This document shows, piece after piece, positions 28,041-36,036 of a DNA stretch of 64,000 nt. Made by a program: the position numbers and the translations under genes. Below the pieces are notes generated by a model. It made no database searches, was not told where the DNA came from, and saw nothing but the letters and a program-made list of their open reading frames with translations. Source of the DNA: Microvirga soli (GTDB taxonomy: Bacteria; Pseudomonadota; Alphaproteobacteria; Rhizobiales; Beijerinckiaceae); assembly GCF_016734765.1 (NCBI RefSeq), contig NZ_JAERQE010000011.1, forward strand, positions 1-64,000, given 5' to 3'. Position 1 is the stretch's first letter. Each line of letters begins with the position of its first letter.

Positions 28041-28063
28041 GGTGCCGAGGATTCCTCGGCACC
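28041..28063 (+). other. Strong hairpin between the two hsp20 genes
   Basis: GGTGCCGAG (28041-28049), 5-nt loop, CTCGGCACC (28055-28063): nine perfect base pairs 25 bp after the first hsp20 stop. No T run follows, so it may be a processing or partial termination structure that sets different levels of the two chaperones. Confidence 0.4.
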
Positions 28064-28111
28064 AGAGATGATCGCGTGCTTCCGCTCCAGCCGAGCAGAC
28101 AGGAGGTATCG

Positions 28112-28636
28112 ATGAACATGCGTGATCTCATTCCCTGGGGCCGCAATGAGCGGTCCTCTTCGGTGCCCGGTGCTTACCGCGGTGACGAGGTCAGCCCGTT
28201 CCTCACGCTTCACCGCGAGATGAACCGGCTGTTCGACGACGTGTTCAACCGCTTTGACAGCACCCTGCCATCCGTCTTCAACCAGATGCCCGCGTGGCCA
28301 AGTGTGGAGGTGATCGAAACGGACAAAGACGTCCGGATTGCGGCGGAGCTGCCGGGCATGGACGAGAAGGATGTCGAGGTGAGCGTCAGCGACGACATCC
28401 TGATTATCCGTGGCGAGAAGAAGGCCGAGATTGACGACAGGGAGCGCCACTTCAGCGAGCGCTACTACGGCCGCTTCGAACGTCGCATCCCGCTTCCCTT
28501 CGAGGTGGAGGACGACCGGGCTGAGGCCTCGTTTCAGAACGGGGTCCTGATGGTAACCTTGCCGAAGTCGCCCAAAGCGGAAGCCAAGACGAAGCGCATT
28601 GCCATCAGCGGCAAGGCCAAGGACAGGAAACACTGA
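28112..28636 (+). CDS. Small heat-shock protein Hsp20 (HSP16-like)
   Basis: A 174-residue sHsp of the other bacterial class: N-terminus MNMRDLIPWGRN, LTLHREMNRLFDDVF at about 31-45, alpha-crystallin domain about 65-165 (PSVEVIETDKDVRIAAELPG, then FQNGVLMVTLPKSP), and a C-terminal KRIAISGKA with the IxI-type motif. The different class from its neighbour suggests mixed or complementary chaperone complexes. AGGAGG lies 6 nt before the ATG at 28112. The downstream genes continue on the same strand. Confidence 0.93.
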   Translation: MNMRDLIPWGRNERSSSVPGAYRGDEVSPFLTLHREMNRLFDDVFNRFDSTLPSVFNQMPAWPSVEVIETDKDVRIAAELPGMDEKDVEVSVSDDILIIRGEKKAEIDDRERHFSERYYGRFERRIPLPFEVEDDRAEASFQNGVLMVTLPKSPKAEAKTKRIAISGKAKDRKH

Positions 28637-28709
28637 TCTCACGCTGTGGCTCCAGGCAGGTCCTCCGTGACTGCCCGGAGCTACCTTCGCTCACCTGAGG
28701 GAGGTCAAC

Positions 28710-29102
28710 ATGGAGATTGCAATCCAGAACACCGTTAAGCGCCCAGTGGCTCGTCTCCGAGATGAGGGCCAATCCACCCCTTCATTTATCGAGGCGCTTG
28801 TCGATCCCGTGAACGTCTTCGATCACCCGCGCGAGGTCGTGGAGCATCCTGGGTTCACGCACGAGGAGAAGCGCACGGTCCTGCTCTCCTGGGCACGCGA
28901 TGAGCTTGTGGCGGAGCAGGTCACGTCCCGCCTTGCACCGGAGCTGGGGATACGGTCGCGCATCGACGCCGTGGCGGAGGCGCTCGCCACGTTCGATGCC
29001 GCCGCCGCTGCCGAGTACACCTCCGCGGTGGCGCTGATCCGCACCAGGCGCAGCAAGCGTCGTCTTGCACGCCGCGGCGAAAGCCAGGAGGTGCTGTCAT
29101 GA
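28710..29102 (+). CDS. Uncharacterised protein with HP-x-x-VV/KR-x-x-L motif
   Basis: A 130-residue protein not recognised as a named family. Its centre (37-64) reads F-D-H-P-R-E-V-V-x-x-P ... E-K-R-x-V-L-x-x-W-A-R-D, followed by R-I-D-A-V-A-E-A-L. The same pattern occurs in the next gene and in the C-terminal part of the protein at 29846. It is charged and soluble, with no signal peptide, and has a basic tail. A ribosome site GAGGGAGG precedes the ATG; it overlaps the next gene by 4 nt (ATGA). It follows two hsp20 genes and is probably co-expressed with them. Confidence 0.75.
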   Translation: MEIAIQNTVKRPVARLRDEGQSTPSFIEALVDPVNVFDHPREVVEHPGFTHEEKRTVLLSWARDELVAEQVTSRLAPELGIRSRIDAVAEALATFDAAAAAEYTSAVALIRTRRSKRRLARRGESQEVLS

Positions 29103-29485
29103 CCCAACAGGCTGCTGGTCATCCAACCGGTTTATGTCCTGAGCCGCTCCCACCGGGTCTCTGGCCTTGGGAGGTCCCTCTAGGGACAAGTCAGGTCTTT
29201 GTGCATCCGCACGACGTCGTCACCGCACCTGATCTGAGCCGGGAGGACAAGCGCGCCATCCTTGCCGCTTGGGCATCCGACGTATGGGCGGTTGAGTCTG
29301 CGCCTGGGCTGCGGCGCTGCCCCGGATTGGCTGATCGCACCGTGCCCGTCGATGCTGTGCTCGACGCACTTCGATCCCTCGATCCTGAGGCCCCCGACGA
29401 GGCCTGTGAGCGGCCAGTTTTGGCACGCCGCAGGCGGAAGGCGGGCGTTCGCTGGCTGACCCCAAGGCTGTCGCGGGTCACCTGA
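29099..29485 (+). CDS. Uncharacterised protein, paralogue of the 28710 product
   Basis: A 128-residue soluble protein. Residues 34-61 repeat the neighbour's motif: F-V-H-P-H-D-V-V-x-x-P-D-L-S ... D-K-R-A-I-L-x-x-W-A-S-D, and later V-D-A-V-L-D-A-L. Outside the motif the two differ. The ATG overlaps the preceding stop. No function is known; the repeated pattern next to chaperone genes suggests a small partner or adaptor domain. Confidence 0.75.
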   Translation: MTQQAAGHPTGLCPEPLPPGLWPWEVPLGTSQVFVHPHDVVTAPDLSREDKRAILAAWASDVWAVESAPGLRRCPGLADRTVPVDAVLDALRSLDPEAPDEACERPVLARRRRKAGVRWLTPRLSRVT

Positions 29486-29500
29486 GAGCTGGAGGCTGCG

Positions 29501-29833
29501 ATGGCCGTCTTCGATCCGAATGACTGGTGGGCGGGTGGGTCCTGGTTCAAGCCTGCAGATCAGGATCGCCGCCGCCCGGAGGAGATCAATCGCGAGGTGG
29601 TGTCGCGCTGGCTGGCCGCAGTCGCGCTCTGCCTGTGCTTTGCGGCACTCGCGCCCATGGAGCAGCTCCATCGGGTCTTTGCGGTCCTGCTGCTCGGGGC
29701 GGGCGTGGCATCGGCTGGGTTGGCGCTGATCCGCCGGGAAGCCTTTTACAATCCTCGTCATCTCACAGCCTGGGATGAAGCGATGCTGTCGCTGGCGGTA
29801 GGGCTCGCGCTCTTTCTTTGGAATGGCTCATAG
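29501..29833 (+). CDS. Small membrane protein
   Basis: A 110-residue protein with a soluble, Trp-rich N-terminus (FDPNDWWAGGSWFKP) and three hydrophobic segments (about 38-52, 57-76 and 90-106). No domain is recognised. It starts 16 bp after the previous gene with GAGAGCTGGAGG upstream and precedes the NDUFS4-like gene by 13 bp, so it belongs to the same transcription unit. Confidence 0.7.
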   Translation: MAVFDPNDWWAGGSWFKPADQDRRRPEEINREVVSRWLAAVALCLCFAALAPMEQLHRVFAVLLLGAGVASAGLALIRREAFYNPRHLTAWDEAMLSLAVGLALFLWNGS

Positions 29834-29845
29834 AAGAGGACTGAA

Positions 29846-30616
29846 ATGAACGAACGGTTTGCAGGGATTGGGCACAACAACCCGCCGCAGCCGGTGGGTC
29901 CGCTGTGGCTTGCGGACGCCGAGGCGCGCATTGCCCAGCGCGAGCGGGCGGTCGCGACCTCAGGCCGGACACGCGCGCATCAATGGGTGCTGCGCTTTGA
30001 GCGCCGCTCACTGCCTGTGATTGAGCCGCTGATGGGCTGGACCGGTGGTGACGACACGCTCGCGACCCAGGTCGAGTTGATGTTCGATACGTTGGATGAG
30101 GCTTTAGACTACGCAGAGCGGCAGGGTCTGTCCTATCGCGTTCACAACGGGCCCTTGCGAGGAACGCCGCGGCAGAAAGACATCGTCGGTGGTCGTGAAA
30201 CGAACGACAACTCTTCACCCATCGAGCAAGAGGTCGGAGCCATTATCTGGCTTACCGCGCAGCAACCGGGCTACGGGTGCTGCGATCTGTCGAGCATACC
30301 GGATCTGGAGAAGGCGCTGGTCCATCCGGCAGCCGTGTTCGCAGATCCGGATGATGTTGTGCGCCATCCTTTGCTATCACTCGATTGCAAGCGCGAGATC
30401 CTCTGGCGCTGGGCCTGGGACGAGTACCTCGTTGACCTTGCCGCCGCTGAGGGGATGATCAACGGTCCGCCCTCCCGCCTGGACGAGGTCAGGACTGCCT
30501 TGGTTCGTCTCGGCCATGACTGGCGCCCCATCCGGCGGCCCCCGCAGCGTTTGTGGTTCACTTTGAAGCCCAAGAGGATGCTTTGGTACGGTCTGGAACA
30601 GCAAGGCGTATCGTGA
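29846..30616 (+). CDS. NDUFS4-like domain fused to the HP-x-x-VV motif domain
   Basis: A 256-residue two-part protein. After an IGHNNPP opening, residues about 45-105 match the ETC complex I subunit (NDUFS4, 18 kDa) domain: WVLRFE, EPLMGWTGGDDTLATQVEL, then FDTLDEALDYAERQGLSYRV. The C-terminal part (165-192) carries the pattern shared with the two upstream genes: F-A-D-P-D-D-V-V-x-x-P-L-L-S ... K-R-E-I-L-x-x-W-A-W-D. A real complex I accessory subunit is normally about 100 residues and alone; here it is fused and lies beside chaperones. GAGGAC precedes the ATG. Last gene of the unit before an AT-rich spacer. Confidence 0.8.
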   Translation: MNERFAGIGHNNPPQPVGPLWLADAEARIAQRERAVATSGRTRAHQWVLRFERRSLPVIEPLMGWTGGDDTLATQVELMFDTLDEALDYAERQGLSYRVHNGPLRGTPRQKDIVGGRETNDNSSPIEQEVGAIIWLTAQQPGYGCCDLSSIPDLEKALVHPAAVFADPDDVVRHPLLSLDCKREILWRWAWDEYLVDLAAAEGMINGPPSRLDEVRTALVRLGHDWRPIRRPPQRLWFTLKPKRMLWYGLEQQGVS

Positions 30617-30639
30617 TGCCAGTGCGATTTATCTGGTCA

Positions 30640-30776
30640 GGTGAAGAGTGATATTGAACTAATACAGATAACTCATCAATAAAAGCGTATTATTTGATAA
30701 TTTTTCCATGAGTAATATATATGTTTTTATTAACAATGATAGATAAAAATACTCCTAGTAATATTTGAAATACTTC
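30640..30776. other. Strongly AT-rich spacer
   Basis: About 135 bp dominated by A and T (TAATATATATG, TTTTTATTAAC, AAAAATACTCC) in an otherwise high-GC window. No gene is present. It separates the NDUFS4-like gene from the DUF2934 gene and may hold a promoter, a bent or protein-binding region, or be foreign DNA. Confidence 0.5.
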
Positions 30777-30840
30777 AGGCATGCCCTCAATAAGCCACCG
30801 TGCGAATGGTATCCTCCTGGAGGCACACGAAGGAGGGACA

Positions 30841-31065
30841 ATGATGGAACAGCATGCCAATGAAACACAGGACCGGGTAAGACAGCGCGCCTACGAGCTC
30901 TGGGAGCAACACGGCCGGCTTGAGGGTCATGAGGCGGAGTTTTGGCACCAGGCCGAGCGTGAGCTCAAGGGTGAAGCGAGCAGTAGCGACACCAGCAGAG
31001 GCGTCACCGCGAACGCTCCCTCCGCCAGGAGCGGCTCCGGATCGGATGGCCCAGGAAAGGTGTGA
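30841..31065 (+). CDS. DUF2934 domain protein
   Basis: A 74-residue protein. Residues about 10-43 (RVRQRAYELWEQHGRLEGHE then FWHQAERELKG) are the DUF2934 signature, a short helical domain found in many small rhizobial stress proteins. The tail is Ser/Gly-rich and probably disordered. AGGAGGGACA lies just before the ATG at 30841; a second ATG follows immediately. Function unknown. Confidence 0.8.
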   Translation: MMEQHANETQDRVRQRAYELWEQHGRLEGHEAEFWHQAERELKGEASSSDTSRGVTANAPSARSGSGSDGPGKV

Positions 31066-31584
31066 TTTCGGGAGAAGCGGCAGGTTGGGTTTGACAATTC
31101 CTTCTTGATAGGTCGCCTCTATGGAAAAGGCTTTAGATCGGTGGCGATCCCGAACAGGATCCCGGTCCGCTCGCGGAACTAGAGGCTGCGGAGCCGGAAG
31201 CGGTCAACCGGACCGCTCGACGGCATGGACACTTGGTTGATACGCGGCGCCCAGATCCTTAGTCGGAATTGGGAATAGGGCCATGCCACGGCCAACGAAG
31301 GCGGTGCCCATGGCGAATTCCCTTGGGACGCGCCCAAGTCCGAGATCGACAAGCATCCCCGATACGAGGTGGTCGCCGCCGAAACGACCGACCGCCGCAA
31401 AGCCCGGCGAAACAAGGAGTAAGTCTGCAATCCTTCGCCACAACCGCCGGCTAACGAGCAATACGCCTCCCCTGGAATCTGTCGGCCCTGCACCGGGAGA
31501 TCGGCGTTTCCCTGCCTGCCGAGCCCCTGGACTTCAACGTCCTGGCCTGCGCGGTAAGGCATGTGTCACGGAACCACATACCGA
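31066..31584. other. Region without intact gene
   Basis: About 500 bp between the DUF2934 gene and the cyclase gene. No frame has a good start and a recognised domain. One minus-strand frame (31204-31461) looks protein-like and is listed separately as a possible remnant. Confidence 0.4.
31204..31461 (-). pseudogene. Possible gene remnant, unrecognised
   Basis: The frame reads as plausible protein in its second half (MLVDLGLGRVPREFAMG, then GMALFPIPTKDLGAAYQP) with coding-like third positions, but has no ribosome site and no complete domain. It could be the end of a decayed transport or regulatory gene. The family is not recognised. Confidence 0.25.
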
Positions 31585-33297
31585 TCACGGAGGCAGCCCC
31601 GCCTCCTCCAGCCGCTGCCGCAACTGCCGCCGCAGCGCCGGATCACGAAAGCGCTCCTGGAAGAGGAACCGCGACACGCTGAAGTCCGGCTTGCCCGCGA
31701 TTGCCTCCTTCACGAGCCTGCAAGCCTCCTCCGCTTGGTCGAGCGCCATCAGGGCCGCCGCCCGGTACAGCCGCGAGCGGAAGGTCTGGAACACCAGTCG
31801 ACCCAGGGCCTCAAGAGCCTCATCGTAGCGGCCCATCGCATAGTAGGCGACGCCGCGCTCCTCGATGCACCACACCGGCAAAAGCGGATCGAGCGCCTCC
31901 GCCTCGTCGAGCAGCCTCAGCGCCTCCTCGGGCTCGCCGATGAAGGTCATGACGGCCGCGCATCTGGCCCTGATGTAGGCGTCCGACGGGTTCAGCTCCA
32001 TCGCCCGCCGCATCAGCGTCACCGCCTGATCATGATTGCCCTTGAGCAGCTCGAAGAAGGAAGCGATCCGGTTGGCCTCGGCATCGCATGGGTCCAGCTC
32101 CAGCGCCCGGCGGATGTCCGGCTCGCCCTCGGGGAAGCTGAACTCCGGGAGGTCCGAAGCGGCGCAGACCCGCCAGGCGTAGGCCGCCCCGTAGGTCGGA
32201 TCCTGCTCGATGGCGCGGGTGAACCATTTCACCGCCTCGCGGGAGTGCTCCTCCAGGACGCCGCCGAGACGATGGTGCTCGATCCCGCGCAGCAGGCACT
32301 CGAAGGCTGACATGGTCTCGGGCGGCTTGCGCCGGGCCGTGATCATGCTGGCGTCCTCGACGCGGCCGAACACAGTGGCGGCGATCCTGGCCGCCGTGGT
32401 GTCGAGCAGGTCCAGGAGTTCGGCGAAGGGACGCGAGATCTTGTCGCTCCACACCACCGAGCCCTTCTCCGTTTCGGTCAGCGTGAGGCCGATCCGCACA
32501 TGATCGCCGACCCTCCGGACTTGCCCCTCCAGGACGTACTGGACACCCAAGGCGTCGCCGACCTTGACCGGGTCGGTGCCCGCCAGGGCAAAGCTGGCGC
32601 TGCGGGAGCTGACAAAGAGGCGGCGGAAGCGGGCCAGTTCGACGATGAGCTCGTCCGTCAGGCCTTCCGCCAGGAACCGCTGGTCCTCGTCCCCGCCCAT
32701 GACGCGGAAGGGCAGGACCGCGAGGGACAGCGGACGCTTCTCTCCGACGGACGGAGCCCGCGTTGGCGCGGATTGCAGCCTGTGCCGCGCCATCTCCTCC
32801 CGCAGCCGGTAGATGCGGATCGGCTCCACCATGTTCTTGAGGCGCCGCTCGCCAAGATCCTCGAAGGCGAAGGGCGAGTTGCGCCGGATGTTGTCGAAGA
32901 AGGTCCCGCTGACGCAGATGCTGTCGGGCTCCGCCTCCTGCTGGATCCGGGTGGCGACGTTCACCCCGTCGCCGATGAGGTCGCCGCCGCGAACTACGAC
33001 GTCGGCGAGATGAAGCCCGAACCGCAGCCTGAGCGGATTATCCTCCGCGCCCCCTCCACCGGCCAATGCGCTGCGGATCTCGGCCGCGCAGCGCAGCGCG
33101 TTGATCGGGCTGGCAAACTCCGCCAGCCAAGCGTCGCCGGCGGTGTTGAAGACACGGCCACCGAGAGCGGCGACCGTACCCCGGACCAGCTCCTGGCAGT
33201 GGACGAGCCGGTCAGCCGTCCGCTCCTCAGCCTCCTCCATCAGGGATGAATAGCCGACGATGTCGGTCACCAGGATCGCGGCCAGGCGGCGCTGCAT
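31585..33297 (-). CDS. Adenylate/guanylate cyclase with TPR repeats
   Basis: A 570-residue soluble protein. The N-terminal class III cyclase domain (about 1-165) has AAILVTDIVGYSSLM, TAGDAWLAEF and IGDGVNVATRIQ; the usual GDG metal element is GDA here, which may lower activity. A TolB-like region (about 185-330, SLAVLPFRVMGG) follows, then TPR-like repeats (about 370-540). This architecture is abundant in Rhizobiales and probably senses or scaffolds through its repeats. The ATG at 33297 has GGGAG 7 nt upstream; a GTG at 33336 would add 13 residues. Confidence 0.88.
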   Translation of the reverse strand: MQRRLAAILVTDIVGYSSLMEEAEERTADRLVHCQELVRGTVAALGGRVFNTAGDAWLAEFASPINALRCAAEIRSALAGGGGAEDNPLRLRFGLHLADVVVRGGDLIGDGVNVATRIQQEAEPDSICVSGTFFDNIRRNSPFAFEDLGERRLKNMVEPIRIYRLREEMARHRLQSAPTRAPSVGEKRPLSLAVLPFRVMGGDEDQRFLAEGLTDELIVELARFRRLFVSSRSASFALAGTDPVKVGDALGVQYVLEGQVRRVGDHVRIGLTLTETEKGSVVWSDKISRPFAELLDLLDTTAARIAATVFGRVEDASMITARRKPPETMSAFECLLRGIEHHRLGGVLEEHSREAVKWFTRAIEQDPTYGAAYAWRVCAASDLPEFSFPEGEPDIRRALELDPCDAEANRIASFFELLKGNHDQAVTLMRRAMELNPSDAYIRARCAAVMTFIGEPEEALRLLDEAEALDPLLPVWCIEERGVAYYAMGRYDEALEALGRLVFQTFRSRLYRAAALMALDQAEEACRLVKEAIAGKPDFSVSRFLFQERFRDPALRRQLRQRLEEAGLPP

Positions 33298-33556
33298 GCC
33301 AAACTCCCGCGCGTGCAACTCCCTGTGTGACACCACGTCGGCTCAATCCGGCCGCGGTGCGACGGCGGGAGCTGATGCTGCCGGTCCAATCTACGCCTTG
33401 AGGGGGCGGAGATCGAGCCTCCTGTTGATGTTCGTCCTTGAGCCCGACTGAAGGCTCAAGGCCGCCGCACAGCCCCCGCAGTCATCGATGGCCAGATGTG
33501 ATACGCGCGGCTCATCCTGCCGGAGACTGCTTGCCAGAGGTGCCAAACCGGATCTC

Positions 33557-34348
33557 TCATGCTGTCTTGCAACCTTTGACGGCGCTCGCGCGCGCCCTGT
33601 AGGTGACGCGTCCATCGGCCGTGAGCGGCACTTGCTGTTCGAGGACGCTCCGCAACTGCGCCTGGCCGTCCGGTGGCATCGCAGCTATCGCCGTTCCGGC
33701 GGGCCCGACCGGCATCGTCATCGACTGCCAAAAGTCCTCGAAATCAGCAAACTCGACCGCAATGTCGATGGCTCGCGTGCCGGTCTGCTCGAAGCCGGCG
33801 GCTCGCCAGAGTTCCTCAAGGGCCTGCAACGAGGTCACTTGCGGGCTCAGCGGAGCGGGTGATTGGAGGCCCATTGCCCTCATCGCGGCCGCGAGGGGCG
33901 CCGTCGGCGATCCAGCGTTCTTGTAATCCCACACGTAGGCTGCGGCAGTGCCGCCGGGCCGGAGGGTGCGCCACATCTCCGCGACCGACTTGGCCGGATC
34001 AGGCACAAAGTGGATGACCAACGCCATGACTGCGATGTCGAAGCTGTTGTCCGCGAACGGCAGGTCCTGCGCATCGCCAACAATGAACTCCACCTTGCTC
34101 CATTCGCCCCGTCCGCGGGCAAAAGCCAGTTGCTCGGGGGATGGGTCGATTCCAACCACCGCTGCGGGAGAGCATCCTCGGATCACCTGCTCGGTGAACA
34201 CGCCGGTACCGCACCCAATATCCAGCCATCGAAGATCTCTCGGAGCTTCGATCCAGTCGATGAACACATCACCGACGCGGCGGCTCCAGCGACCCATGAG
34301 CCTCTCATAAGCGGCTCCATCCGTGAACAGTTGGTCAGTCGGGGACAT
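33557..34348 (-). CDS. Class I SAM-dependent methyltransferase
   Basis: A 263-residue methyltransferase: motif I LDIGCGTGVFTE, acidic Asp of motif II in VVGIDPSPEQ, motif post-I GDAQDLPFADNSFD and motif III LRPGG. It matches the UbiE/Methyltransf_11 type. The ATG at 34348 (MSPTDQLF) is chosen because upstream codons do not look conserved. Substrate unknown. It stands alone between divergent remnants. Confidence 0.88.
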   Translation of the reverse strand: MSPTDQLFTDGAAYERLMGRWSRRVGDVFIDWIEAPRDLRWLDIGCGTGVFTEQVIRGCSPAAVVGIDPSPEQLAFARGRGEWSKVEFIVGDAQDLPFADNSFDIAVMALVIHFVPDPAKSVAEMWRTLRPGGTAAAYVWDYKNAGSPTAPLAAAMRAMGLQSPAPLSPQVTSLQALEELWRAAGFEQTGTRAIDIAVEFADFEDFWQSMTMPVGPAGTAIAAMPPDGQAQLRSVLEQQVPLTADGRVTYRARASAVKGCKTA

Positions 34349-34528
34349 GCGGTGCCTCGAAGATTGCCGCCCGGTTCGGCTGCCCAACGGCAGGTGAACG
34401 AGCGGGCCGTCATTATCGCGTGGCAGTATCTCTCCGCGCAAGCGTGATCAGCCGAGTGGAAAGCCCAGCCCCGATGCCGCCCTGGGGAGACAGTCTTAAA
34501 GCATGGCCGTGTCGCGCCCTACGCCGGG

Positions 34529-34990
34529 ATGGAGCACCGTGCCGTGAAGGCGCTTTCCGACCAGCAGATTGCTGATCTCCGCGCCGGCCGCGGCATGGGC
34601 CTGGCGCTGCCGGCGGAGTTGAATGGCTACCCGGGGCCGATCCATGTCTTGGAACTCGGCGACCGGCTCGGCCTAACGGCGGAGCAGCGCAACCAGGAGC
34701 AGGAACTCCTTGCGGCCATGAAAGCGGAGACGATCCCACTCGGTGAACGCCTGATCGCGCAAGAGACCGACCTCGACCGGCAGTTCGCCTCCAAGGCTGT
34801 CACTCTAGGGAGTCTGCAGGCTGCCTAGGCTGACATCGGGGCGACGCAAGGTAAGCTCCGCGGAGTTCACCTGCGCTATCACCTCTCCACCCTGGAAGTT
34901 CTCACGCGCGAGCAGGTCAGCCGGTACAATGAACTTCGCGGCTATCGGACCCCGGGCGGCCACGGACACGGCCCGGCGAGCCATCACTGA
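34529..34990 (+). pseudogene. Spy/CpxP-like periplasmic protein, broken
   Basis: The frame from 34529 (RAVKALSDQQIADLRAGRG, then ELNGYPGPIHVLELGDRLGL) matches periplasmic LTXXQ/Spy-type metal- or stress-sensor proteins. It is stopped by TAG at 34826-34828. The same frame continues after it with well-formed sequence (IGATQGKLRGVHLRYHLSTL ... LTREQVSRYNELRGY, a His-rich end) to TGA at 34990. The expected signal peptide is also missing upstream. Loss of export signal and a nonsense codon make it a pseudogene. Confidence 0.7.
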
Positions 34991-35068
34991 CCGCGTACGC
35001 CTGCATCACGACCGCTCGCGCCAGGATCGTGGACTGCTTCCGTCTAGGGCTGGGAGGGCGAACACGGT

Positions 35069-35686
35069 TCATTGCCAATCGAAAATGGCCTGAGTGTTCA
35101 GCGGGCTTGCGTATCCATAGGCTTGCGCGGGGCGTAGTGTCTCGGAGCGCTGCGGCTGACGGGCGGCATAACCTGCTCCGACCGATGACGGTTCATCATA
35201 CTGGGCTTTGGCCTGTTCCCGCTTCACCGTCCGTGCGGAGGGTTTCCTCGGCTCGTCTCCCTGGATCACGATCCTCGTGTTCCGCATCCCCTCACTCCGG
35301 ACCAGGGCAAACAGCTTCGCCGCGTTCGCCGGCGCGAGGCGGACGCAGCCGTGCGAAGCGGTCCGCCCCAGACTGCCGGTGGCGTTGCTGCCATGGATTG
35401 CATGGCCCCGGTGCGTGAAGAAGATCGAGTGCGGCATGGGCGAGTTGTCCCACTCCTTGGAGGCATGGTCCTTCACCAAGCGAGATGGTGTGAAGCTGCC
35501 AACCGGCGTCTCATGCCCTGCCTTTCCCGTCGACACCGACCAGGCGTAGCGCGGCTGGCCATCAACGGAGACCGACATGCGCTGGGTGGTCTTGTCGACC
35601 GTGATCAGGACATCTGCCTTGGCCCAGCCAGCTCCGAGGGCGAGAGCGCTCAGCAGAGACGCGGCAAACAGACCAACATGATGCAT
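35069..35686 (-). CDS. L,D-transpeptidase (YkuD family)
   Basis: A 205-residue exported enzyme cross-linking peptidoglycan peptides (3-3) or anchoring proteins to it. Signal peptide about 1-24 (ending AKA), YkuD domain about 26-145 with the active-site signature HGSNATGSLGRTASHGCVRL, giving His98, His112 and Cys114. The C-terminal tail is polar and likely disordered. Single gene with its own upstream region. Confidence 0.92.
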   Translation of the reverse strand: MHHVGLFAASLLSALALGAGWAKADVLITVDKTTQRMSVSVDGQPRYAWSVSTGKAGHETPVGSFTPSRLVKDHASKEWDNSPMPHSIFFTHRGHAIHGSNATGSLGRTASHGCVRLAPANAAKLFALVRSEGMRNTRIVIQGDEPRKPSARTVKREQAKAQYDEPSSVGAGYAARQPQRSETLRPAQAYGYASPLNTQAIFDWQ

Positions 35687-36036
35687 AGAGAAATGTCCTC
35701 TGGGTAGGAATACAAGGCGACATTCCTACAGACGTCCAGTAAGGACCACGGTTCCGCTGGGCCGTTCGACCTCACGGAACTGTGTGGGCTCAGTTTAAGG
35801 GAGAGTGACGATAGAGAAATCGGTTGAAATTTCCTATTCTTGCTACTTAAAGTTTAAAAAGGTTTAGAATGTATTCGGAAGACGGCCTCCAGGCCCCTGG
35901 GTCGGCCATGTAAACGGCTTGTAAACCCGCCTCTCCAAAACAGCCGGCAATATTTCTGTCATCGTTAGTCTAGGTTGAAGGTCCGAGCGAAGGTTCCCAT
36001 ACTGTGTGGCCCCTCGAATGGGATCTGAAGGCTGTC
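35687..36036. other. Intergenic region between divergent genes
   Basis: About 350 bp separating the L,D-transpeptidase (leftward) from the Crp-like regulator (rightward); it should hold both promoters. The stretch 35810-35880 is AT-rich. No small gene or clear operator was identified. Confidence 0.45.
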
